DNA of 64,000 nt from Akkermansia muciniphila (lineage in GTDB: Bacteria > Verrucomicrobiota > Verrucomicrobiia > Opitutales > Opitutaceae). Within the stretch, counting starts at the first letter, position 1. Every line of letters starts with the position of its first letter. The notes under the pieces were generated by a model. The model made no database searches. It saw nothing but the letters and a program-made list of their open reading frames with translations, and was not told the DNA's origin. Positions 16,591 to 28,100 of the stretch are shown here, piece after piece. The stretch is from contig CAMCZZ010000004.1 in NCBI GenBank assembly GCA_945888375.1, positions 112,499 to 176,498 of the forward strand, in the 5' to 3' direction. A program made the position numbers and the translations under genes.

Positions 16591-18102
16591 CTAGGTGATG
16601 CGGGCCTTGAGCACGCGGTTGCTGATGTTTTCGCGGGCGGTGGCGGCCGTGATTTGCCCCTCGTTGTAGAGCTGGAAAACGACCGACTCCATGAGGCACA
16701 TGCCGTCGCGCTGGCCGGTCTCGAGCACGTTGCGCAGGCCGGCCATCTTGCCCTCGCGGATGAGAGCGGCTACGGCCGGGTTGCCGATGAGAATTTCGCA
16801 GGCCAGCACCAGGCCGCCACCGGTGGCAGGCAGGAGGCGCTGGCAGACCACCCCGCGCAGGCTCTCGGCCACGCTGGCGCGGATCTGCGTCTGCTGGGCG
16901 GGCGGAAAGACATCGAGGAGGCGGTTGAGCGTGGTCGCGGCATCACTCGTGTGCATGGTGCCGATAACGAGATGCCCGGTCTCGGAGGCGCTGATGGCCA
17001 TCTCGATGGTCTCCAAATCACGTAACTCGCCGATAATGATGACATCCGGATCCTCGCGCAGCGCGCCCTTCAGCGCAGCCGCGAAGGACTGGGTGTGCGG
17101 GCCGACCTCGCGCTGGGTGACGTTGCACCCGACGGCGACCTGCACGACCTCGATGGGGTCCTCGACCGTGATGATGTGGTCGTGGCGTTTCTCGTTCAGT
17201 TCGGCGACGAGCGCGGCTAGGGTGGTGGTCTTACCCGCGCCGACCGGACCGGTGACGAGGATGAGGCCGTTGTGATAAGAAAGCAGTTTGCGGATGGCCT
17301 CGAGGTTGCGCAGGCCGAGTTCGTCGAGTTTGGGCACCTTCGCCGCGACCATGCGGTAGGAACCAGCGGCGCCGTTTTTATGGAACATCAGGTTCACCCG
17401 GTAGCGATTGCTCGCATCGAGGGCCAAGGCGAAGTCGAGGTCCTTCCGGTCGAGGAAAAGCTCCCGCTGATGGGGCGCCAGCAGGATGGTGTTCAAGCGC
17501 AACGCATCCGCCTCGGAGAGAGGTTGGTCGTTGATACGCTCGATGCTGCGTTGCTTGCGGACAAAAGGTCGCGCGCCGGCGGAGAGATGGAGATCGCTGA
17601 TACCGTCGCGAGCACAGACCTTGAGCATGTTGCGCAAGGCGGCGTCGAGTTCCGCATCGGAAAGCGCGGCGACGCGGGCAAAAGGGAAATCCTGCAAGCC
17701 ACCCGCGGCAGGCGTAGCAACGGCACTGGGAGCGGCCACGAAGGGCGTGGATGTGGCGGCCGGCAGGCGCGGGGTTGGGGAGCTGCCAGCCGACTGGGCG
17801 CGGACACGGGGCGATGAGGCGGGAGCAGAACGCAGCACCGCCGGCGCCGTGCCCGTGCCCCGCGTGGCAAACGGATCATCCGCAGGCGGCCCCGCCACCC
17901 CCTTGGCCTGGGCAAGACCGGCGGCCTGCTCAAGTAACTCGATGTTATCCTCGGCAACGATGCGTGAATCCAAAAAAAACTGCGCGTAATCAAGCAGCCC
18001 GACATCTTCCCCCAGCTTTAAGCGCGCACCCAGGGCATCCTTGAGCGTAAAAAGCCCCCGGTCGATGCCCAGCCGGACCAACCAGATAATCGACGCATGC
18101 AT
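16591..18102 (-). CDS. PilT-like ATPase with N-terminal extension
   Basis: 503 aa. Residues ~1-70 form a small helical domain (LFTLKDALGARLKLGEDVGLLDYAQFFLDS), ~70-140 a Pro/Ala/Ser-rich linker, and ~150-500 a PilT-like ATPase. The ATPase shows SDLHLSAGARP, Walker A GPVGAGKTTT near residue 284, Asp box TVEDPIEVVQ, Walker B VIIIGELRDLETIE and His box GTMHTSDAATTLNRLLD. The extension is about 140 residues longer than ordinary PilT and is not the MshEN domain of PilB. It may be a docking or sensory module. It precedes the shorter paralogue at 15476 in the same direction by 38 bases. Confidence 0.88.
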   Translation of the reverse strand: MHASIIWLVRLGIDRGLFTLKDALGARLKLGEDVGLLDYAQFFLDSRIVAEDNIELLEQAAGLAQAKGVAGPPADDPFATRGTGTAPAVLRSAPASSPRVRAQSAGSSPTPRLPAATSTPFVAAPSAVATPAAGGLQDFPFARVAALSDAELDAALRNMLKVCARDGISDLHLSAGARPFVRKQRSIERINDQPLSEADALRLNTILLAPHQRELFLDRKDLDFALALDASNRYRVNLMFHKNGAAGSYRMVAAKVPKLDELGLRNLEAIRKLLSYHNGLILVTGPVGAGKTTTLAALVAELNEKRHDHIITVEDPIEVVQVAVGCNVTQREVGPHTQSFAAALKGALREDPDVIIIGELRDLETIEMAISASETGHLVIGTMHTSDAATTLNRLLDVFPPAQQTQIRASVAESLRGVVCQRLLPATGGGLVLACEILIGNPAVAALIREGKMAGLRNVLETGQRDGMCLMESVVFQLYNEGQITAATARENISNRVLKARIT

Positions 18103-18176
18103 AATAATTGCAGAATCACAGACGCCGCCCGCCTGTAAAACGCTTTCCCATGCAGGTCCTCACCGGTCACGCACGG

Positions 18177-19058
18177 TCAAAAGAGTTGCGCCTGCCCGTA
18201 GCGTTCCCGCGCCTCGGCGAGGGTCGTGCGCATGTCCATCTCGGCTAAAAAAGCAGTCAGCCCGGCCAGATCGGCCGGTGTCTGCTCCAGCCCGGGCAGT
18301 TCGTGGGTGAGGTTGAGGGTAACCAAGCGGCGGTTCAGGCGCAGGCGGTCGGAGGCCTCGACGAGAGGAGCGCGAAAACGCTCGGGCTCGATCACACCCG
18401 CCGCCGCGAGCACGCCCTCGAGGTCGCCATGGCGTTCGAGCCACTTGATGGCGGTCTTCGGTCCCACGCCGTTCAAGCCGGGGATGTTGTCCGAGGTGTC
18501 ACCGATGAGCGCGAGGTAGTCGACGATACGCTCCGGCCCAACCCCGAATTTCTCCCGCACCCCTGCCGCGTCGAGCAAGCGCCAGCCGAGGCGCGGCTGG
18601 GCACTGGGCGGGGGCAGGAGCACGCGGATGCGTTCGCCGACGAGTTGAGCGAAGTCTTTGTCAGAGCTTACGATCAACACATCGTCGCCTTCGGCCGCGC
18701 GCCGCGCCGCGCAGGTGGCGAGGAGGTCATCGCTCTCGATGCCGTCGATCTCGACCGCCGCCAAGCCGAGCAGGCGAGTGAGCGTTTTTATGCCAGGGAT
18801 TTGGCGCGAGAGGTCATCAGGCATCTCGGCCCGCTGGGCCTTGTATTCAGGGTGAAGTTCGAGGCGTTCGCGTGAGCCGCCGAGATCGAAAAACACCGCC
18901 GTGTGGGCGGGTTTCTCCTGGTCGATCAGCCGCCAGAGCGATTTCACCCAGCCATGAAGAGCGTTCGTGGGAAACCCGTCCGCACGGGTAAGCGCGGGCG
19001 TCGCGTAAAAACAACGGTAAGCCAGATTATAACCGTCGATAAGGAGCCAGCGCGCCAT
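18177..19058 (-). CDS. 5'-3' exonuclease (Pol I N-domain type, stand-alone)
   Basis: 293-aa structure-specific nuclease of the FEN/Pol I exonuclease family. Acidic metal-binding motifs are LIDGYNLAYR (Asp near residue 8), DGIESDDLLA and VSSDKDFAQLV. The helix-hairpin-helix DNA-binding segment is DTSDNIPGLNGVGPKTAIKWL (two blocks, near residue 187-207). Such stand-alone proteins process flaps and RNA primers or act like Xni/ExoIX. No polymerase domain is attached. It follows the terminator of the giant gene, so it is probably transcribed on its own. The ATG at 19058 gives the standard N-terminus. Confidence 0.93.
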   Translation of the reverse strand: MARWLLIDGYNLAYRCFYATPALTRADGFPTNALHGWVKSLWRLIDQEKPAHTAVFFDLGGSRERLELHPEYKAQRAEMPDDLSRQIPGIKTLTRLLGLAAVEIDGIESDDLLATCAARRAAEGDDVLIVSSDKDFAQLVGERIRVLLPPPSAQPRLGWRLLDAAGVREKFGVGPERIVDYLALIGDTSDNIPGLNGVGPKTAIKWLERHGDLEGVLAAAGVIEPERFRAPLVEASDRLRLNRRLVTLNLTHELPGLEQTPADLAGLTAFLAEMDMRTTLAEARERYGQAQLF

Positions 19059-19078
19059 GGGGTTCGGGAGGTGGGTTC

Positions 19079-19111
19079 AAAAAAAATCCCGGCCGTTGCA
19101 GGCGGCCGGGA
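19079..19111 (-). terminator. Intrinsic terminator of the giant-protein gene
   Basis: On the minus strand a 9-bp stem TCCCGGCCG/CGGCCGGGA with a 7-base loop is followed by eight T. It lies 23 bases beyond the stop of the giant gene. Confidence 0.88.
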
Positions 19112-19134
19112 CGGAGACTTTAGCCAGGCCGGAC

Positions 19135-22100
19135 TCAGAGCGCCGGAGCAGCGTAATCGAGCTGGATCTTCAACGGGCCAAAGCCGTCGGGTATAGGCGC
19201 CAGGCCGGCGGGACGGAACCAGGTAAGATCGTTACCGATGACCGGGAACTCGACCTCCGAAGGCGTGGATTCATCGGAGAATCGGACCTCACCCGCGAAA
19301 TAACCCAAGGGCTTCTTGGAGTAGGGGCGGAGATAGAGACGGTAATCGCTGGCCAACGAGCCGGAGACCGAACCAGTGATTTTAGCGCCGTCCTTGCCGA
19401 CCAGCGCCACGCTGAGCACGCCGGTATTGGCCACTTTGAGCGTGCCCGAGCCGGCGCTTTTAGCGAAGTGTGGCAGGTCGGAGACATCAAGCAGCCGGAC
19501 CGTATAGCTACCCCGCCAAGGCGCGGGCGCGGCCTTGGTGAAGGTGAACACGCGGATGGCGTCGCCCGATGCCACTGGCGTCATGTCCTTACCCTCGGTC
19601 ACGGACGTGGAAAGCAAACCATCTGCATCGAAGAAGAGACCCACATCGAGAGCCGTGCGCGGGGCTTTGCGCTTGATCGGGGTCTGCTGACCAAAGGCGG
19701 TGGAGACGCCGTCCTCGTCAAAGACCACGGAGAGCACACCCTTGAATGAGTAAGTGCCACCATCGCGATAGACTAGAGTGCCGGTATAGTCGGCGGTGGA
19801 GGCGACCTTCACGGTAAGTTTGCCGGCGGGCAGACCATCTGCATCCACCAGAAGGGCCTCGTTGCTGCCGATAAACTTCGCCTCGAGGGCCTCAACCATG
19901 AGGATGCGCGTGGTGCTGGCGCTGCGAACGCCCTTGTTTTGGCTCCAGTAGGTAATGGCGTAGGCCTTTACCGCCGAGGGCAGGCGGCCACTGATCACAC
20001 CGGTGGTGCGATCTATGGTGAGGCCCTTCGGGAGACCGGACGCATAGTAGGTGGTCCCGGCGACAGACTCCGTGGCGGTTTCGATGGAAACCATTGTGCC
20101 GGCCGTGAAAGGCAATTTTTCCGCGAAATAGTAATCAGCGACCGCCGCGAGAGACGAGCCACTCCATTCTTTTATGCGGGCCGCAGTAGGCTGTTCGTTA
20201 CCGATGAGCAGGATAACCCCGGCAAGGCGCAGGCGGTTCAGCATAGCCGTGTTCAGCTGTAGGTTAGCGGGGGTAACGGAGGTTCCACCCGTAGTGCCCG
20301 TCACAACGGGCGTCTTGGATACGTTGCCGAAGTTTGCGTTAATGAAGTTGACCACGGCTTGACCAGGAGTTCCGCCGGTGCTGATGGTATAGAAGAACTG
20401 CTGCGCCACGGTGTTGGCTGTCGCGGCTTTGGCCGGAGCCGATCCATAAAGGTTGCGGTAGATTCGCAACGCGAATTCGCGCACCCGGTTGTATTGAGTG
20501 GGATTCGTGATGCTCAAATCTGCAATGTCTCCGTAGCGCTGCTTGTAAGAAGCAGAGGCGAGCACCGCATCGATGAGAGCACCGTCGGTCACCGTCGTTA
20601 GGCCCAACTTCTTTGCCTGGAGATCGGCATAGTCGAAGCTATTGGGATAGATACCCCAGACAGCCTGATAGCTAAGGATTAGCTTGGCCTGATTATCGCG
20701 GTAATCCGAGGACTGGAGAATCAGGTTCACCACTTGACCTGAGGTAAGACTGGCCCCGTGCTGGGCGAGAGCCGATTTGATTTCCTCGCTGGTGGCGGAA
20801 CGGTTCAGAATAGCTTGGTAGGCGTCGTCGATCTGAGACATCGTCTCGACGGGAGCAAGAGCCTTGACCGTAAGGGTTCGAGCTTGGGACAGAGTAGCAT
20901 TGCCTGCGCTATCAGTGACGATCGAGTATATCTCGTAGCTACCAGCCGAGGGGGCGGTAAAGGCCAGAAGGTAGGGCGCCGTAGTCGCCGACGACACAAG
21001 CGAGCCATTGGCATAGAAATCAACTTTAGTGACGGTAACGCCTACCGCCGTGGTAGGAATGGCCACAAAGTTAGAGGTCAAGCCCAACTCTATGGTCGCT
21101 GGGCTCGGGGCTGATAGCGTAACGACCGGAGCAGAAGCCGTGGCCGGGGTAACGTTGACCGCTGCGGTAGACGATATCGAGGTGTTCCCTTGGTTATCCG
21201 TTACGCGCGCACTGAGGAAATACGGCCCGACATCGTAATTACGAAGATCCAACGCAGTGCTCCAAGTGAGCGTGCCAGGGGCATTCACAGCTGTGCCGAC
21301 GACCAGATTTTCGTAGAGACCACCGCCCTCGATCACAACTTGTGGCGTAAACGTATAACCAGAGCCTGGGCTGAGAACACGAATGGATGTTACGGAACCG
21401 TTCGTGACAACCGCTTCTGCCACGGCGCCCACGCCATTTCCAACAATCTTTACACGTGGCGCATAGAGATAGCCTGCGCCAGAAGCAGAGGATGTGCCTG
21501 TTCCACTACTTCCTGCTCCTACAGTAATTGCACCAACTCCCGTTCCGAAGTTCTGCAAAATTGCTCTAGCCGTAGCCTGCTGGCCGCGGGACATGAGGAA
21601 CTCGACCTTGAACACGCTGCCATCGGCGTCGTTGGCTTGTGCGGAGAGGAATAGCGCGGAATTATTAGATATTCGGTTTCCACCGGTAGTTGCTGATGGA
21701 GCAAATGGATCGTTTGAATTTCCCGTTGCTCCTGCAGCAGCAGGCGCGGTCAAAACCACAGTTGGAATAACTCCCGTCTGTGCTTGGACAGTGATGACTC
21801 TTGCCGAAGTAAGGAACGCCTGGCCAAAGCTATCCACTACGCGAGCAGTGATGCTGTAGGGCTTGGCGCTGGCTGGACGCCAGGTGCTGAGCACAAAGCG
21901 ATTGGTGGTGCCAACCTGCGAAGCGATTCCGACGGATTCACCATCGGCATTAAATTCAACTGTTGAGACTGTCGCGCCCGGAGTCTTCGCACTGGCCTCG
22001 GCCTCGAGAAGAACCACTTGATTTACCACACCGGTAGATCCAGTCGCCTCAGGGCGAACCAGCGTTAAGGTCGGGGCGATGTTGCCGCCCACATAAACTG

Positions 22101-25100
22101 GAGTGGCAGGCGATAGCCCTTGGTTTCCGACTGAATCGGTAACCACCGCGACCACGTTGTAGCTGCCGACATAGCTCGGCACCCAGTTGACGATGTAGGG
22201 GGCTACCGTATCGGCCCCGACGCTCTCGCCGTTGGCGTAGAACTCGACGGAGGCCACAGTGCCACCCACCACGGTGGGATTAAGTGCCAGCTGAACGGTC
22301 TGGCCGGCGGGCACGCGCTGACCATCCAGATTGGCAGTGGACGGGGTGCTCACCACATTACCGGTTACTGGCGTGGTAAGGGGAGCAGGGCTCACGGTCA
22401 CAGACACCTCAGCAGAGGACTGCACGTTGTTATTGCTGTCTCTGGCGACCGCGCGGAAAGTGTAGAAACCGGCACCATAGGACTTGAAGTTAAATGGCGT
22501 AGCCAAGCGCCAGACATCGCTGTCGAAGTCGGGATCCGCACTACCGATGGAGAGGTTCTCCACCAAGCCGCCACCCACGAGGCGAACGATGGCGTTGGTG
22601 TAGCCAGAACCACGGTTGGTCACACGGATGCGGCTGATCGCCCCATTGAGAATCTCAGCCTCGGCCGTGGCCCCCACGCCGTCGCCGATAATTCTTACTT
22701 CTGGAGGAGATAGATAGCCAGTGCCACCGTCTGTAAACGCGATGCTGCTGATATAACCGGTGGATTGCTGTAGAGCGGCCCCGTTCACCACCACAGAGGG
22801 GAACGTGACGGACGCCGTGGGCGTGGCGGGTCTGCCACGGTCCAGGAAGAACTCGACCGAACTGACCGTGCCGTCGCTATCAACCGCGCTCGCGGCAAGG
22901 TTAAGATCGCTGTTGGTGGTGGCAGTCAGGCTGGCCGGGGTGCCGCCAGTGGTCGTCGCAGGGGGAACAGGCTGGATGATCTCCACGAAAGGAAGCGCAC
23001 CCACTTGGCCCACGACTTGAATTTGGCGGGCTACAGTCGTTTCAGCACGGCCGCCAAAACTATCCACAATCTCCGCGGTCAGGGCCAGCGAACCTGTCAC
23101 TGATGGCGACCATGGTAACTGAGTGTTGTTTTGATCCACCAGCAGGCGGTAGAGATCCAAAGTGCCCTGTTTATAACCGTCACCAATCTTCACGCCATTG
23201 GCGTAGAAGGTTATGGAGTTCACGGTAGCGCCGGTCGGCACCGTGACGCTTACTTCCACAGGCGTGGCTTGACCGACGACTGCGGTAGCACCGACGTCAG
23301 GTGAAACAAATGCGATGGTCGGCTTGGCCGTGTTGCGCACGACGTTTACCACGAGCGAAGCGGTGTCAGAGAAACCCAAATCATCAATTGCCTCCGCCCT
23401 AATGATGTATTGCCCCGTTTGTGAGGGGTTAAATTGGTAGCCGTAGGGCGAGAGGCGATCCTCGGTCGTCTTGATCGCATCATTGATCGCGGTGCCCAAG
23501 TATTCCGTGAACACGACTCGATCGATGCCGTCCACATCGGTTGCCGTAGCTGAAATAGCGAGAGGAGTGCCCAATTCAACGGTAAGCACCGGGGCCGAGA
23601 TAGACACCACTGGCCCGGCATTGCGGGTGACCTCGAGGCTCTGTTCCGTGGACACGCTGGTGTTGCCCGCGCTGTCGGTGGCAACGGCAACCACCTTGTA
23701 GCTGCCCACCGCAGGCGCGGTGTAGCTCACGCTGTAAGGCGCCGTGGCATCGGTATTGACCAGCGCTCCATTTACATAGAACGCCACCGAACTGATCGTA
23801 GTTCCAGCCACAGACGTCGCAGTGGCCGCAAGCAGCGTGCTGCGTCCTTCCACCACACTGCTCGGCACCGGCACCGCAAGGCTTACCACCGGCGCAGTCG
23901 TGGCGGTCGGCACCACCTTGATGCCAACGTTGCCCGAAGTCACCGTGTTGCCGGCGGCATCGCTCACCACCGCGACCAGGTTGTAGTCGCCGATCGTTAG
24001 CGCGCTGGCGTAGGTACTCTGGTAGCGGAAGCTACCTCCGGCGAGCAGGCTTCCGGTCCCGATCAGCGTCGGGCCGTTCTGCGCGCTCATGGCGTAGAAC
24101 TTGACCTCGCTGATCGCCGCGCTGCCCGGGGTCACTTGCGCAATCAGGTTCAGCGTAGAGGCCTGACCAATCGTCAAGCTGGCCGGCGTAGTGCCTCCGG
24201 TCGCGGCCGCGGCCGGGCTGGTCAACACGATGCTCGGCGCGGTGCCGGCAATCGGGTTAACCGTCACCGTGCTCACCGCGGACACCGTCTCGTTGCCGGA
24301 ATCATCCAGCGCCACCGCCGTGATTTCATAGAGGCCGGCCGTGGCGGGCGTATAGCTCGCCACATAGGGCGTCGTATCATCGATCGCGACCGGGTTGCCG
24401 TTCACATAGAAGGCCACCGTGGTGACCACACCTCCGGCATCGCTGGCGCTCGCGCTCAGGTTCAGCACGTTGCCCAGGGTCGCCGTCGCAGGCAGAACTC
24501 CCAGCGTCACGCTCGGCGCGGACGTGCCCGTCGTAGCCGTCACCGTCACCGGCGCAGACATGGTCCGGTTGTTCGAAGTATCCTGCGCCACCGCTACAAT
24601 TGTATAAATACCCGCGGCTCCCACACTCCACTCGGTGGAGAACGGATACGCCGCCGGATTCAAGGAGGAGACCCGTGAAGCGGTGCCAATGAGCGCTCCG
24701 TTCACATAGAACTCCACTTGCACAAGATTGCCGTCCGGATCAGCCGCACTGGCCGCCAAACGCACCTTCGAGGCCGAGGTAAAGTTTTCTCCCGCATCCG
24801 GGTTCGCCAAGGTCACCGTCGGCACCAAGCTGCCGCCTAGCGCGGTCACTTCCACCGTCTGCGCGGCGGATGTCGTCGAGGTGCCTTGGTTGTCGGTCGC
24901 TATCACCGTGAGCGTGTAGGTTCCCGCCAAGGTGGGCGCCCACTCCTGGACGTAGCGACTGCGATTCGCAATCGCCGAAGCGGCCTGGGTCTGCGTGCCC
25001 ACCAGGGTGCCGTTCGCATAGAACGCCACCTCGGCTATGCTGCCATCCGCATCCGACGCATCCGCTTGCAGCGTCACGCTCGTGTTGTTCGCAACCTTGA

Positions 25101-28100
25101 AGGGCAAGAGCGCCGTGCCTTGCGGCCCGACAAAGGTCGCCACCGGCGCGACATTGCCCGTCACCGTGAAGCTCTGTTCCGTGGACACGCTGGTGTTGCC
25201 CGCGCTGTCGGTGGCAACGGCAACCACCTTGTAGCTGCCCACCGCAGGCGCGGTGTAGCTCACGCTGTAAGGCGCCGTGGCATCGGTATTTTCAAGCGCT
25301 CCATTTACATAGAACGCCACCGAACTGATCGTCGCACCAGTCGCAGGCGTCGCAGTGGCCGCAAGCAGCGTGCTGCGTCCTTCCACCACACTGCTCGGCA
25401 CCGGCACCGCAAGGCTTACCACCGGCGCAGTCGTGCTCGACGCCGTCACATTCAGAGTCGTGATGTTAGAAACCGAGCGATTGCCATTCAAATCCAAGGC
25501 AACCGCGAAGATCTCATAGGAACCCACAGACAAGGGGGCCACGTCTGCCTGATAGGTATTTCCTAGCGGCATGAGTGTTCCAGTAGTCAGCGAAGTGGTG
25601 CCACCGAGGGCGCTACGGGCAAAGAATTCCACCGAAGTTATATTAGCGCTGCCAGGGGTCGTCCTAGCTACGAGCAAGATCCGGGACGATGAGGTCGTCA
25701 CAGCAGGCTGAACAGGTGTGTTCCCACCACTGCTTACTGAAGAGACCGGAGTGATAAGCACCACCGAGGGAGCAACGCCAACAACAGGACTTAACACAAA
25801 GCTACGGGCGTCCGACGTGGCGCTGCGCTCAAAGGGCACACCGTCAGCAGGATTTGTGGTAGCACCGCGGGTAGTCGCTATCGCCTTCAAACTATAAGTG
25901 TTAGCGACCGTGGGAGTGAAACTTACACGCCAAATGTCTGTGCCGGGCAACCTAGTGACCAGAGTCGCGGCCACGAGTTCGTTATTAGAGAGGAAAACAA
26001 CACTCTTGATGACGTCTCCCGCAGTGGTCGCTTTGGCCTCAACATCCATTACCAAACTCTGTCCCAAGGTCGTAGTTGTCGTAACCGTGGGCGAGATGAC
26101 TCGGATGGTAGGCTCACCATTATCGAGACGTGTTACCTCGACCAGATTACTTACCATGACGTTTCCAACATTGTCAGTGGCCAAGGCAAATGTAGTGCTC
26201 TTGCCATTCAACTGGCCCGCATACCATGTGCTCACAAAGGGAGCCGTGGTAACAGGATTCTGACTCAGGTTTTCAGCGGTAGCAGTCGAGGGCGTGGAAA
26301 TTCCGTTGAGGAAAATTTCCATTTGCGTCAGTCGGCCATTGGGCCGTGTAGCAGACAGAGCATAATTAAACGTATCACCTGCAGTGATCGTGATCGCGGT
26401 TCCTCCATTGGCCGTCAAGGACGGCTTCGCTGAGAATGAAGCTCCAGTCGCCTGACGGATTGTGAATGCGCTCGAGCTACTCGTGATATTGCCAGAGGCA
26501 TCACTTACGATAGCGGTTGCCTGATGGACACCCGTCAGGAGACCGCTGGTCGCATACTCAACCAGGTAGCTTCCGGAGTTTCCGAGGCGGGTCGGAGTTG
26601 CCGGAACGATGACACCGTCCACATAGAAGGTAACCGTGTGGGCGGTAGCAGACGGCTGATCTGCGTCCGCTACATTCACCACTAGCGGTATGACCGAGGC
26701 GTTAGTGAAGTCGTTATTCTGAGCGTTGGGGAACAGGCTCGCAGAGACAGGCACATTATTCACTCCAGCCAAGACCGTGATGGCCGTCGGCGCGGTCACG
26801 GTAGAGACACCTTGAGAATCGGTCACCACATAGACGAGGTTATAATTTCCCGCCAAGGTGGGTGTCCAAGTAAATGAGAAGGGCTCGGCAGTCGTGGTTC
26901 CGACAAGGATGCCGTTCGCGTAAGCAGAAACGGAAGCAATGGTTCCATCAGTGTCGCGTGCGTTTATTATAAGAGTCAGTGAACGACCCAAGGTCAACGT
27001 CTGACCAGAGCTTGGGAAAGTGTTAACTACGTTCGGCGCAGATCCCGACACTGCGGCCGTCACGTTCAGCGTGCTCGCAACAGACAAGGTCTGGTTGCCG
27101 TCCGCGTCCGCAGCTATCGCTGTGATCGCGTAGCTGCCCACGCCCTTCGCGTTGAACAACGTTCCATTCAACGTGAGCGCCAGCGTCCACTGGTTGGTCG
27201 TGCCTTGGCGCGAAGCCGCTCCAATCAGCACTCCATCCGCAAAGAAGTTAACCCCGGTCACCGCAATGTTGTCGCTCGCGTTCGCCGCGAACAACACCTG
27301 CGAGCCCAGCGCCGCGCTCTGCGCCGCCTGGTTCTGCCCCGCTGCCGCAGGACTGGTCACCGCCACCACCGGCGCGCTGCCGGCGGCAGTAGTCACCGTC
27401 ACATTCACGGCCGCCGTTTCGGTCACAAGACCCACGTTGTCCGTCGCCTTTACCGTCAGCTTGTAGGCTCCAGACCGGGCCTGCGCCGGTGTCCAGCTCG
27501 CCGTATACGTGGTGGTATTGCCCACCTGCACGCCCGTCGCCACCAAGGCGCCGTCCGCGTAAAAGCCCACACTGGCTATCGTCCCGTCGTTATCCGACGC
27601 CGTCGCCTGCAAGGGCAATACCGATCCCACCGCAAGGCTCGTCGCCGACACCGGCGACACCAGGCTCACGCTCGGCGCTGCCGATTGGTTAACCGTCACC
27701 GCCACTGGCGCGGTCACCGTGGTCGCGCCCTGCGCGTCGGTAATCACCAGAACCAAGTTATAGCTGCCGGCTACCGTCGGCGTCCACGTGCCGGTGAACG
27801 GCGCGCTCGCGTCGGTATCCACCAGAACTCCGTTGGCGTAGAACGCCACCGAGGCGATCGCCCCGTCCACGTCGCTGGCGAGTGCCTGCAAGGCCACCGC
27901 TTGTCCCAAGGTCTGCACGCTGGCTGCGGCCGGGAATATCAGACTGCCCGTCGGCGCGCTGCCGGTAACGCCCGACGTCACAGCCAGGGTCGTTACCGCT
28001 GACTGCGTCTGGTTCAAGTCCGCGTCAGACGCGATCGCGGTAATCGCGTAGCTGCCCACGCCCTTGGCGCTGAACGGCGCGCCGGAGAGCGTCGCGTTCA

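Noticed and set aside
15476..18102. Prophage or integrative element suggested by paired ATPases
   Set aside because: No integrase, att duplication or phage genes; the two ATPases are simply PilT paralogues.
23638..25435. CRISPR array suggested by spaced repeats
   Set aside because: The repeats are 265 bases long, coding, and only two in number; no short equal-spaced repeats or cas genes are present.
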